Source: Beaufortia kweichowensis (Eukaryota; Chordata; Actinopteri; Cypriniformes; Gastromyzontidae). From it: a stretch of 64,000 nt of DNA. The notes under the pieces are model-generated. The model saw nothing but the letters and a program-made list of their open reading frames with translations. It did no database searches and was not told the origin of the DNA. The DNA is taken from the NCBI GenBank assembly GCA_019155185.1, contig CM032802.1, positions 7,664,501 to 7,728,500 on the forward strand. The letters are read 5' to 3'. Within the stretch, counting starts at the first letter, position 1; each line of letters starts with the position of its first letter. The position numbers were made by a program, and so were the translations under genes. Below, one piece after another: positions 29,701-43,828 of the stretch.

Positions 29701-31471
29701 GAAAACACTCACTGGTCCAGAAGGGTGAATTCAGTGTTCTCAGAGGAGATCTGGCCTGTTACTGGATGTATGAATGTCGTCGTCCTTTGATTATGACTGC
29801 AGATCAGACAAGACAGCACTAAATTAGCATGATGATTGTGCTTGATAATATGATGCAAATATGATGATATCATGCAGCTGTCAACAGGGGCGCACAAACA
29901 CACAGCTGAACATTTACTGCATGCGGTGCAGACATGTGTTTAGACCTAAATTAAATGTGCAGAATCAATCACTGAACAAATCACAACCAGACTGCTTACA
30001 CATTTAAAAGACATTTCCCAGTAATTAATAAAATTGTTTCTAACAGACATCTGCCCTCATATATAATTCAGTAGGTTTCACAAGGGAAGTTTTAAAATGT
30101 TTCCATTTCCAACGTGCCTATTTTAAAGTATTAAACATGACCTCTGAGGAATATGTAGGGACAGGTGTCTGTCTACGCTGGCTGTTTGAACAGAGAAATC
30201 GCAGTGTAAACTGTCGTCAGACCAGTGTATTTCTGTGCCAGAGTATCAGAGATACTTAAAAACACCTTTAAATTCTGATTGATGAGTGCAGAGACATCAA
30301 AATTCTGAGTATAAAGTGTTTTTTATAATAAACACTAAATAAACAATTTATTTAGAAACATTTGACTTTAAAATTGACAAACAAAGAGTGTAAAGTACAT
30401 ATGGCTGTAATACAGTAATGTTTACACGAACAATTGTGACATTTATTGTGACAAATATTTAGCAAACATTTTTCAATAATTCAAGATGGTAGCAAGAAAA
30501 CGGAGTTCTGAACAGATGAAGCAGTTTCCGCAGTGTCACAGGTGAGTTCTGCCACTATTAGATGTATAGTTCATAAAATATACACTAATAATCTGACGTA
30601 AAATGAGATATGAATCACACTCACAACTATTTCTCATCAAAAACAACAACTGAGGCATAAAACCGACCTCCAGGTCTCTAAGTAAAACACTCCCTATCAG
30701 AGCAGGAATGCTTTGGCAACATTTCAACAGCGGCAGAAGACACTGGTGTGGATCAACAGTGAAAACATGTGAACCCAACATGTGTTTAACCCTCGTGTCA
30801 GCGAGAGGTAGAGGTGAGGTCAGAGCGCATTGTTCCTATACAGACCAAATAAAGATTTACGTAATTTACTGTGTGAAGATGCCTTCTACATGGGATGTAT
30901 GGTCACTTGTGATGGAGATTTTTCTTTACAATATTAGATGACAGGCAGCAAGTGAACTGACTGTTGCCAAAAGTATAAAGTTTTTGGTTCTCTTAGAAAG
31001 TCATGACTGCACTTGATTTTTTGTTTATAATTCACAAGCAGACTTTCTGAACCAGTGTCAGGGTTACGTGAAGTGGTCCTTTGCTGATTTGAGTCTCCAG
31101 CAAACCTGGCACAACACAGTACTGTGAAGGCAAAAACAAACTATACATGCATAAATGCATTTGTATGTTTAAAAATGCACAGTGGTGCGAGGCTGTGGTT
31201 TGTCAGAAAGCTATATCCAGTGAAAGATTGTGTAACAGCTCCAATCCTTCAAACAAAAAGCCATCAAAGCAAAGCAATTTTCCTCATAGCGCCAGACACA
31301 AGATGTGTTTTGAAGCAACAAAATGAATAGCCTTAACGTATTTGTCCAATGGGTGTGTGAAGGCCAAAGGTGACGTCTATTTAAAGATGTTGTGTTTAAA
31401 CACCAGCAGCAGAAAAGCTTTCTGTTTAAGCACTCTCATTGGGGCAAGGTCATTCCCATTCACATCACTCA

Positions 31472-31524
<53 letters not shown>

Positions 31525-31530
31525 AGAGAA

Positions 31531-31572
<42 letters not shown>

Positions 31573-34500
31573 GAGAGAGAGATAGAGAGATAGAGAGATG
31601 AAATTTACAGAAACCGAGATAAAAATTTTAGCTTCTGACATTTAATTCAAGTCCCCTGATTACACTGAGAACAATGAATCACTGGATAATCAGCTGAAAA
31701 TCCCACACACTGCCGCAGGGTCAGCATGCAATTTGTTGCGATACAGAGCCTTTCTTATGATAGCTATGATACTTTATATCTCACTTTAACATATTATAGC
31801 CTGTACAATGATTGATTTTGTCAGGATTTTCCTAAAAAAACCAGAACAATTTTATTTTAAAAATGACTTAGCAGACTATTACGATACCTAATGCAATTGT
31901 GTTTAATTGTGTGTTTGTCAAAGCACACTGCACAAACTCCATAAAAAACTGTATTTCTGATTTCTGTACAATTGGTCACACATATTCAACACAGTTACCG
32001 TTAATATATTGAAATCAATTCCACAGAATCCTAAACATTTACAACCCAAATCAGTACAACAAAGTCCATCGATTTCTATTCAGTCTCCATATTAGCAAGA
32101 TACCATTAAGACACAAATATATAAATGTATGCCTTTGTGAAAGTTAATAACAAAAGTTTTTATATGTCAGAGAGCAGCTCTGTCTTTATTTTTTACAGAA
32201 AAATAAAAAATAATGAATCTCAGCCTTCCGTAGCTTCATTCTTGCATAAGACTGAACAATATTAACTAGTAAAGTTGAAAGCACACATGAAAGCATTGTT
32301 AAACTTAAACTGACATTTCTCAGAAACACATAGCAGTCCAAATTAAAATTTAACTAAAGCCAGACTATGAACTTCACACTATGCTAACAAAGCCAGACAG
32401 CCCTTCAGAAATCACTTCAGTGCGGCTTGTTTACCAGGAAAATCTGCAGCGAGACCACTGTTATACCAATGAAATGCATTTTCAGAGTGGTGAACATGAC
32501 CTGGTGTCCACTTACAATCAATAAGAGCCCTTCCCGTGCCATGGAGCGTTTTTGAAAAGCAGAAGGTCTCCTCGCGGGTTAGAACCTGTGCTGCCGGGCT
32601 TTGGACTGTCTAGCTGTCTCGTATGGTTATAGAAGCAGTGTAGTGGTGTCTTGTGTCAGTGTCCGGACAGAAAGAGAGGGAGGGATGAGTGAGAACTCTA
32701 ACATGACAAATATTGCCAGATCCCCTATAGAGACCTGCGAGGAAGCCTAAATACTAAAGACCAGCCCCGTCTGCATGTGTTAATAATCAAACAGCTAAAG
32801 CAACCAAACAACACACGCAGCACAAGCTTCATAAAGGTTCGTTCTTCGTAATAAAAGAATAAAGATGTCATCTTGATATTGTCCTCTTATCTGTCTTCTT
32901 GAAATATGCTGACCTTGACTTGTCTTGTTATTATGCTGTTGAGGCATTTAAGCTGTCAGATGAATAAACAGACACACAAAATAACACAACACAATTGGCC
33001 TGTTGGCATGGCGTGCCGTGCTGTGCAGTCAATAGTTTGGTATGAATAATGGTTTTTCATTTATACACAAATTCTTCTGTTTCTACAAAGTTTAGAAATT
33101 ACAAGGTTTATGCATTAGGTCATTCTTCACAATTGAATGAATGACTCCAACAAATAACTTTATAAAACTTGCAAAACAATATTCTTCAAAACAAAGTTAT
33201 AAGATTGCCACCAATATATAATATTTAAAATAGTTATAACTAGAATTTGACTAAGGAGTTATCAGATCTTATTATAATTGCATATAAATTAAAATAACAT
33301 TATACACAAGAGGCTAAGGAATAGATTGCTGAGATGCAGCCAAACTTTGCCTCGAGTCTCGACAGCAGTGTAATAAGAATAGATTGAAGACTCTAATGAA
33401 AATGTAGCTGGTCCCCAATTGTATCTAAAAATAAATGACTGTTAGAGTAGCTAAATTAAAGTACGCCACGTTATGCCATCTCTCTCTTTTTGACTCTCTC
33501 TCCCCAACATGGACACGTTTGTTTTAATACATTGTGAGGACTTTCCATAGACATGACTTTTTTCAAACTGTAAAAGCTGTCCTATCCCCATCCCTGCAAC
33601 CCTCACAGAAACTTCTGCATTTTTACATTTTCAAATAAGCATTCTTTAGTTGGCCGGTCCCACAATGTAGGTGGTTAAGACTTTTACCATCATTGTTGGG
33701 ACATTTGTTGTATAGAAACCTGCTCACACACTCTTCTAATATTAATCTGTTAACTGTCACCGTTCCACTTATTTTATTTCAATATTATTATATATTTAAT
33801 ACTTGAATTCTGATTTAATCATGACAAATTACATATTAATGGAAAGGTATAAGACTCAAGAACAATTTAATCAATACATTTCCATAAACAAAAAATAATA
33901 CATATATTAATATTAACATTATTTTTAAAATGACCTCAAGTAAAAATAATAAATGAAATATTAAATGTTTTCATTAAAAAAAATCTCACATTTAAAAAAA
34001 CTGTAGTTCAGATATGTATGGGCAGTTGTAGCCTTAGTTGGACTAGCAACCATATAGTTGCTGGTTCGATTCCCAGTACCAGCAGGAAACAACTGAGGTG
34101 CCCTTGAGCAAGACACCTCACCCCTAATCGCTCCCAGTGTGCCACTGGTAAAAACTGTAAGTATGTTAAGTGAATAAATGTAAATGTAAATGTAAATGTA
34201 TGTATATGTGTATGCTCAATATGTGCAATGACAGTTATCAGGTTAAATTTAATATTATCCAGTAACATGTTTTGTTGCCTTGTAAGCAGATTGTGTATTA
34301 AAAAACATAAAGTGTATAGGGAAAGAATATATTAATATATCACATCCATAAAGCATTCAGTACCAGCTGTTATGCCATCATTCCAACTGTCCATCACGAA
34401 AAAAAACCCCAGACGAATTATATTAAATCCATCATTGAAGAGGTAATGAGAATTTCACTGTCAGCAGAGTGAGAAAAGTCTCAATGAAATGAGAACCTAC

Positions 34501-37500
34501 ATTTAGCATCATAATGCTACAACATACGCTGACACAACCGGGCTACACACAGCAGGTCATGCATCTGCTAAAATTAACTTTAGATTCAGGGAAGGCGATG
34601 CAGCGGATGAAAATAGCAGCTTTAAATCTGGCATAAATCTGGAGGCCCCTGTTGTTTAATGTCCCTCATCCGGCTCGGGCTGTCCTCACCAAATCTCTGG
34701 AATTTCGAAGTATCAGTAAAAGCATCCGAGCAGAACGCCGGTGCATCCATATCTACATCATTTACAATGTCATCGGCTTGATTTACATTTACATTTAGGC
34801 ATTTAGCTCACGCTTTTATCTAAAGCGACTTACAAATATTAGGAGACAATGAAGCGATACATCAAAAGCGGCAACAATAGTACTAAGAAGTGCTTTACTA
34901 AGTTTACAATGTTTTGTAAGTACCTGTAGAGGAAAGAAGAGAGGGTTTTTTGTTTTTTGGTATTATGATGTCAGGTGTTTGTGGAAGAGGTGTGTTTTTA
35001 GTTGTTTCTTAAAGGAGGTGAGGGATGTGGCAGAACGGATTTGCAGTAACAATCCTTGAATAAGTACTGAATGCATGACATAAAATCATAGAATTATTAT
35101 TTTATATTATATTATTAGAGTAACATTTACATGACTAACATAATATCAAAATGGCTGCTTATCAGATATCAACCCTAGAGATGACATTTGACAAGGCACT
35201 TCAACCATCAGACCAATGACATGACTTTTTCTCAATCTCTTTGTAAAGACAAGAAAGATAACAGCCATTCTGTTTAGTACACCAACACTCTTTGGCATCA
35301 TATGAACCCATGACCAAATACCAGCAGGCAACATCATCCCATTAATATTACTACAATCTGGTTTTACATGACTGGAACCCAAAACCCTTAAATCTCAATT
35401 AGAGACTGTTTTCTGTCAGTCATGTGACATCAAGCGCAGCAACAAGCCCCTGTCACAAAATGAGCTCATGGATAAATATAGATGGCAATTTGATGTAATC
35501 CATCATGCAGCTTGGAGATTTTTGGCAGCTTGCTATGAGACTTTAAGGGCTGCTTATCTCTGAATTTGATTGTGACAGTCACAGAGCCAAGACACCGGAG
35601 AGAGCAAAATGCAGGAGGGATCAGACAGAAAATGGATTGGATAGAAAGATGGGAAAAGAAGTTACAGTCGTGAAAGTCACTTCAATTGATAATTTGATAA
35701 CAAATCAATCAGCAAGCACAAAGCCAGAACGCCCTTGAATTTCTTTGAATGAGGCACTTGGATCACATGTTATTAATCTGGAGGATAATGATGATGACCA
35801 ATGGAAGAAGTAGGGTTCAAAAGGCCTTTTCAATTAACTTTCTATTTTGCTGTTATGCAATCCAGCATCACTGTCTGTCTCTGATGTCAGTAGCAATTCA
35901 CAAGCTTTCATTACTTGAAAACACCGGGAAAAAACACATCAGGAAATTCAATAGCGCAGACGCCCACCCAACCAATTCCTCTCACTTAACTGACTGAATT
36001 AAGTGAATTCCATGTCAAATCTTTTAAGAGCTGCATACTGCCTCCTAATATAATCCTGTAATCTGAAATAGGATTTATATACTTGTATAACTCTTAAGCC
36101 ATTAAAAGCTTGTTTAACATAAGATCCTGTTCTCTCATTGTTAAATGGCACATCTACAAAACTGTCTTCAAGTAAAAAAAGTAAACAACATCGCCACTGT
36201 TTATCAACATTACCATGTGCAAATTTACATAAGTGGTGCAAAGTTACTCTGCTTTCTGTGTAAGACAATACAGGAAAGCCTTGTCATTTTCTAGTGTGGG
36301 AATATCCCTTTCTATCTCACTAATCATTATCAAATTTCTGCACGGTCATGTGCACGGTTAAAGTGTGACAGAAGAGCGGTTAAATGTAAACAGAAACGCT
36401 TTGACATGCTATTCAAACCAGATGTAAAGCAACTTACAAATACCAGTGTTGTTTAACCAGACGAACTGCACCGACGTGTTTTACTAGTTAGCAGAGTGGA
36501 CGTTTTCAATAAAATACAAGTTGTAGTTAAACATTTTATCTATATGACAGCTATTTGTTAAACATCAAACCTTGTAATGCAAGCAGTCTCTTGCTGTAGA
36601 AACAAATTTGGTCACTAGGTAACCAAAAAAAGGTCTACCTAAAAATGCAAATTCTGTTATCATTTGCTCACCAGTCGCTTAACTTAGATATGGCAAAGTC
36701 ATTATGGGCATAAGCAGTTTCAGTGAATATTAACCTAATTTCAGTCTATTCTTCATACAGTTGTACAAATGTTCACTGTTTGTTTTTTTATTGTATGAAA
36801 AAAATGCAGTGCAAACATCCTTTTGTTGTTGACATGTGTGATGAAAAAGAGAATTATGGGAAAATTTGGGCTGAACTGTTCCTTTAAAAATGACCTGCTC
36901 CGACCTGTATATGACTCTTTTTTCCAGAAGACAAAAAATATTTTTTAAAAACATTGGTATTTAACGAACATTGGCCCCCATTAATTAACACTGTATGGAC
37001 AAAAAACCACAGAGACATTTCTTTAAATATCTTCTTTTGTTTTTCACAGAAGTAGTCATAAACAGGTTTTGAATGACATTATATAATAATAAAAAAAACA
37101 CTATTAAAACAACCAATCCAGAATAACATGTGAAAAAGCTACAAAACGTGTTTTACGTGGTATTAAACGTCACTGCCACTCTACAATAATGCCTTTTCCA
37201 CACTAATTTAGGAGTGAATCACATTTTAGTTAATAACACCACATCCAATAACAACAAACATAGATTATTGTAGCCTAGACCACATCCTAATTATCATTTT
37301 AATAGCTGTTTAAATGGCACATATTGCCATAATCCATCATAATAATTTGTATAACATCTGCATCTGCACGACATTGTGCACCTGTTTGTTTTTCCAGTCA
37401 AAGTTTCCAGAGAAACAGAAATGTCAGAAGCACAAAAGGTCTTTATGTGAGTAGCCCAAATACAAGCACACACACAAAACAGAGTTTCAAACCAATTAGC

Positions 37501-40500
37501 ATTTATCTCAGAAAAACAACTGCCACTATATTCTTCTCAAAACCCGATAAAGAACCCAGAAGGTGTGAACAGAGCAAAACATACCACATCCACATCTACT
37601 TCTGTTGCTATGAGTCTTTCATAGTCCTCAGGGCTTTACTGATGCCATTCAGTTGCATAAAAAAATATACTTGATGTCTGAAGGAAAAGCAGAGGCGGAG
37701 GTCCACCGAGGCCAAACATGGATCTCTGCTTTAAATAGCCTCCAGCTGCCCGAGGCCCGGCGGTGTGTCTTTTCCCCCTTTCTGTTAGTGGAGATGTTGT
37801 TTTGTCATTGAGAAGGATGTGAGATGGAGTGTGCTGCTGCTATCATGGTGTACAGGAGGTAAAAGAAGCAGGAAACAGGCAACATGTCTCTTTGATCCGA
37901 GCTTTCCATCTGACCATTTGTTCTGTCATATCTATTGTTCCCTCTTGAATCTGCTGCTTGTATGAGTCACCACACTCATGCCCACACACACACACACACA
38001 CACGCCAGGTTATGCTAACCCAAAGATTTTTGATACTTTAATGTCCCTGCATGGTTACTCACAAAGTTACCTACATTTATCTACCCCCCAAAAAAAATTC
38101 AGGCTATATTGAGAATGAAGGTCATTTGTTTGCATTTGTTTGGGAAATAATGAGGTCATAGGTCAAAACGAAAGGACAATCCCAGTCATTATATACAGCA
38201 CAAAAAACTCTCTCACTAACCGCAAGGTACAATTGAATGTTATAATATGGGACAGGCAGTATTTTGTTGTTTGTATGCATGAAAGCATGTTCATTATATT
38301 ACCAGTTCTGTTCAATTACATCTCCTTAAAGGCACAGGGTGTAATTTGTGCTAGTTAAGACTGTAATTTCTGTGGATTTAACCTGATAACTGTCCATATT
38401 GAGCCATATTAAGCATACACATGAAATCAGAGCTACAGTTTTTTATTTTAGAGATTAGATTTTTTTGGTTTATGTTTATTCCCATTAAAAGAGAACAGTG
38501 TTATACCCTTCCATCAATATATATTTTGTCATGATAAGAACAACTATGAAATAATAAAGTAAAAATATATATAATATAAATATAAAAATATAAAATATAG
38601 GATATAGAACGCTGTTCGCAACCAAACATGACTAACAAACAAGATTAGTTAATAATAATAATTAATAAATTAAAATAACTTGAATGCTTCTCTTTTATTA
38701 TTTTATTAAACCACAGGAGACATCTACATATTCTTTAGTATAAACCGAATTTGCCCAGTCAGGGTTGAAGATTGCAATGCTTGCACAAGATTCATCCAAA
38801 TCTGTTTATTATTCATGCTCCATTCCTGCAAAATCTGAATACGATTTCAGATGATTAATTAAAAACATTTTTAGGCAATAAAACGGCAATGTGTCAGACT
38901 TCCCAGCACCACAGGGAACACAGAGATGTGTTTCATAATTTAAAAAAGGACAAAAACAAGTACTCACATATGGCCTGTTCCCGTCTACAAATCAGAAATT
39001 AAGTCCCACACAGACCTAATGGAGTCCAGCGAGTGCAACGAGAATCTATCTCAGTGTCATATCCACTACAGACTCCACAAACTGAAATACCATCATAAAA
39101 TAATGGTATTCTCAAAAGACCATATAAAATACTGATACCATGGTACCACCAAAATACACACAAGTAACACAATATTATAAAAAAAAAGTACCAAACCACA
39201 GACGATAAAAACAGCTAAAGATCACCATCAGTTGCCTCAAGTCATTTTCCATCAACGTTCATGAAGATCCAGCACACAATCTTTCATACAGTTTGTTTGT
39301 TTGTGGTTATAAAATATTCAACAACATAAAGCAACATTATTCTCAAATATTCAAGCTTTGGAATGTCCGCCACCCACCATGACATCTGAAGTTATTCAAG
39401 ACATTTACGTCTCCCCCTCGTGTTTTCATGCAAATCCTCTGCCCTCTCCACAGTGAGAATCCCTCATACACGTAAACAAAGTCTGTTTATATCGTCTCCT
39501 GGGAATTATATTTGTAGTCTGACGATTAAAGATGATGTTTCACCCATGTTCTTGTAAGCTGCAGAAATACAAATATATTGTATCAGCCCTGAACCCAAAC
39601 ACCTGGTGCTGATTCACACAGAAGGGCCAAACACACACACACACACACAGACACACAAACCTCACACCAATGTTATTTTTAGACCCCTCTCATCCTACAA
39701 AGACAGATGATGCTCATTTCATTATTCTGCACGGCTTAATTCACATCCGTGTCAATCTTTAGCGATTCGGATTCATTTAAACGGGACAGAATGGCTACCG
39801 GCCACGATTCTTTTCATACCGCTGCGGATTTTGTGATTTTACACAAAGCTAAGAAAGACTGCAACAGAGAAAAACATTCCTTAGCAGTGATGAGAGACTT
39901 TCATAAAGGGCTGGCATGAATTAATAAAGGCCTCACAGACTACCGCACACACACAGTGTGACAGACAGGGCATGTAAGCAAAAAGCTCGAATCCCTTGCT
40001 GAATGGCGACATTTAAATGTCAGACGGGCTGTTTAGAGAAAGGCGTGAGAGATTTAGAAAATGATGTCAGACTGTGTTGATATCAGAGTTACGGAGACTT
40101 CAAGAGTTATAAAGAATATTCACCCATTACTTTTGTTGCTAACTACTTCTGTATAACACAGTCCCTGTAAATAAAATACCATAACATTGTATACAAATAG
40201 GACCACATGATACCCAAGCCATCCTCTTCTGATGGTCATCTGATGTACGACAGGGTTCAGGTCTCACCGTTTGGCTGATTTGCATAAAACAGTAAGCACC
40301 TGCTGGTATACTGATGGCCATCCAAAAGGTTTTTTTTTTAATCAACATATATACAATGACATTTGACAATGAAATTTGCTGCATACCAAACCAAAAGAGT
40401 AACTGCCATTGCAATGGATGCAAACACTAACAGATATCTTTCTCCAGATATTAAAAATGTATTTCTGTTTACCTCAGATACCCATCAAACGTACATGAAT

Positions 40501-43500
40501 CAAACATACCTCGCATGACCCAGTCCCAGACAGCTCTCAAAACAGTTGCTCCACATTTTGGTTCATTCAGTTGTAATTTATATGGCCCTCCACACATAAG
40601 AGAGAGGGAGACAGAAATGAGTCTCAAAGCTTGGACAAAAATCACACATCTGGATCATCCCTCTGATCCTCTCAATCTTCTGACAGCATTGGATAAATCA
40701 AGCCGCGTCAGTGGGTAAATTACAAGCCAGGATTGTGCTCGGATGAGTGCGGGACTTTTTTTAGCCCTCTTTCGGGGTAGTGAACTCTCAGTTTAACGTC
40801 TCTGGGACCCATGCTGGAACGTGATTGGTTCGTGCCGCGGCATGGGAAGCAGATGGGCTCCCTGTGCAAATTTGCTTTTTGTAAATGGCACAGATAACCA
40901 AATGCTGCATGTCTGTCATCCATACAGCCAATAGCTTTGATTGTGAAAATCTGCATTTTGATATTACACTGCATATAAACTAGACTACTATGTGATGAAA
41001 ATCTAAAAACTATTTAGTGTGCCTACTTGATTATTGATGGATTGTCAAAGACATTTTTCTTGTGTAAAGTGCGAGATGAGAAAGATATAATAGTGTCTGG
41101 TTAGGCCCAGATACGGCAACTCCTACAGGTAGAGCAGGTAACTACACTATTTTTCTGCCAAAAATACATGTTCTTTCTCAGCTGATGGCCACGTCGCACA
41201 GGTACACAAAGTTATCATCATTAAGACATATGTCACATGATCGAAGGCAGACCAGACACATACCCAATAGACACAAAGCGAGATAAATCAGGATTTCAAT
41301 CTGCTGTTTCATTCACCCCCGCTGTGTGAGTCAATCCATTCACAGCAGAAACTGCATTTTTCATGCAATAAAACATTTTGTGATTACTGGCTGTGAGGAT
41401 TAATTACAGTTTTGCTTGGTTTATTTGTGCATTATCCATCTTATCTGCCTACTTATCAACTATGTAAATATATGTATATGACATACTATAGTATACAGGA
41501 TGTAGTATATTGCCTCTTACATAATTACATAAGTAATATAAGCAGATACAATGCCTCCTTCCAGAACTTTCAATTTTGTGCACAATGACACAATAACAAA
41601 CACACAATGTACATGACGACATTAATAAACAAATACTAGTGCTTATCACGCTGTCCCTGTACAGAAAGTGTAGCCATATGTAAAACAGAAACCTATTTTT
41701 GAGTGGTCTATCTCCTATTTCTGGAGTCAAATGTTCTGCAGAATTAATCCAAAATGAACTTTATTCTTGAATTTTAATGACATGTTAAGAGAAAACATTT
41801 TATTTCTAGTCCAGATTAATGAGAGTGTGAAATTTCCACATGGTACATTACCTCTTAACAAAGCAGATCATTATGATGTTGATTTAATCAGTTACTGTAG
41901 TATTAAATGTAACATATAACCTAAAAGATGGTGTTAGTAGTTTAGTCGATTATTATGATAATCAGTTGTTAAATACTAAGCTGACCTAAGAGTCTATCTT
42001 TTAGCATTTAACATTTCAAGCAAACTAACTATTAAACTATTGTATGCCTGGAAACACTCTCATACATAATGCACTTTCACCAAACTGATAACCTAAAGAA
42101 AATGTTGTAAAAACACTGTCTCTGCTTAACTTTCAGGTTAAACAGTTTTTGTGTGGAAAGCCTGTTTGTACAAGTGTCCGGAGACCGAACTATAAACTGA
42201 AGAGTAAAGTGAGTTATTTTCTCAAGCTTAATGTCCTATAATTATAGTAACGTCTATAGGTGGGAAAGCGAAAGGTAAACACATAGGCAGGTAGAGGCCG
42301 AAGCTGTTTTATTAAGGGAGCAGCTCACAATCATGGGTTTGGTATAATTATCACATTGCAGCAGAAAACAAAATATTCACAATTCAAGCTGTGTCTCTCT
42401 GGAAGAATACGGAAATAAAAAAAATGAATGTAGCATTTCCACTGAATCATGACAAATGAGTCTGAGCTAAAAGCCTGTGCGTTTAAGTAAAAAAACAATC
42501 ATCATTCTTTTTCAGCTATTAAAAAGAGTGTTCTGAAGAAGTTCTGAGGTCAGGAATTTTGCTGCTGGTATTCAAAGAATACAAAACTTTGAACTAGAGG
42601 TATGTTGTGCATTATACATGATGGGAACAAAAAGTTAAGTAGTAGGTGAAGTATTTATGACTGTGTGTCACGTTCAGGAGAACTCACTCAACTTGCCAGT
42701 TTAACAGGACCTGTTGGATTTCCCTAATGTCACAACATTCATCCCGCGGTTAATTCACTCTCGCCGTAATATAATCTCTGCCACAGACGCACGTGGTTTA
42801 GATTTAATCTAGTATTATACAACACAAACCCTGGCAAACTGTTATAGCATCTACGGCCAGGCATGTCCAGCCTGAAATGACCTCTTGCCATGACATTACA
42901 GGAAGATGAAAATTAAAACAGAACATTACAGTAAGATAAATATGTAGTCTAGAGCAAAGCACAGATGTAAATATGTGCTCTATTATCGCATGAAACAGAA
43001 AGACCCACCCACCTGTAGGGTTCATGGTAAAAGGGGTGAGCAGCCTGAGGTTGGTAGTGGTTGGAGAATCCAGATTGGCTCCACATGGCTACCTGTTCAA
43101 TCCAAAGTGACGAACTTCCAGCTGAACAACTGAATGGCTGACACTTACAGAAAGTCCTGTTCGGTTTCTTTCATTTCAACAGCAGAGAGAAACAGAAAGA
43201 CAGACGAGGTGAGAAAACCAGTGCTGACAGCAAAGCGAGTCTAAAAGAACCGCGTCTGAGACTAATGCAATAGTTCCTGTTTTAAATCTCATCCATCTCT
43301 CAGCAGACAGTAGAGCAGCAGAGACGTTTCACAGCTCCACGGCCATCAAAACACAGAACAGGTATGATGAGACGGTTCTGGAAAGAGGTAAACATGGTGA
43401 TTTTGCTGTTGTCAGTGTGGAGTCTCCTATCTCCGACGCTCCTGTTTCCCCACCGGCTCACACAGTAACCATCCTGCGCACATACACACCAGTTCTCTGC

Positions 43501-43658
43501 TGTGACGTACCGCTGCACAAACACACTCACAGAGAGGAAGGGAGGGGTGGAGAGACCAAACCTGCTTTTTTAAATCTCTGCCCTTCTCTCTCACTGGCAG
43601 GATGTGCTGTGTGGATGGGCAGGAAGACACACTGGGTACAGGATGGGAAATATATCTC

Positions 43659-43741
<83 letters not shown>

Positions 43742-43775
43742 GAGCGAGAGCGAGAGAGCGAGAGAGCCGAGAGAG

Positions 43776-43828
<53 letters not shown>

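Larger units (their letters stand above)
19551..29712. other. plekha7: Plekha7 intron 4 (10.2 kb)
   Basis: Holds the Ty3/gypsy element (20322-26778) and the MITE at 28128-28320. The remaining stretches (19551-20316, 26784-28127, 28321-29712) are AT-rich with no recognised feature. Confidence 0.7.

Noticed and set aside
34029..34073. A tRNA gene
   Set aside because: A and B boxes are present, but the stems do not form and SINE body plus tail follow.
43010..43027. Another alternative first exon (ATG AAC CCT ACA G before GTGGGT)
   Set aside because: It is only four codons and ends in phase 1, which does not fit exon 4 or 5.
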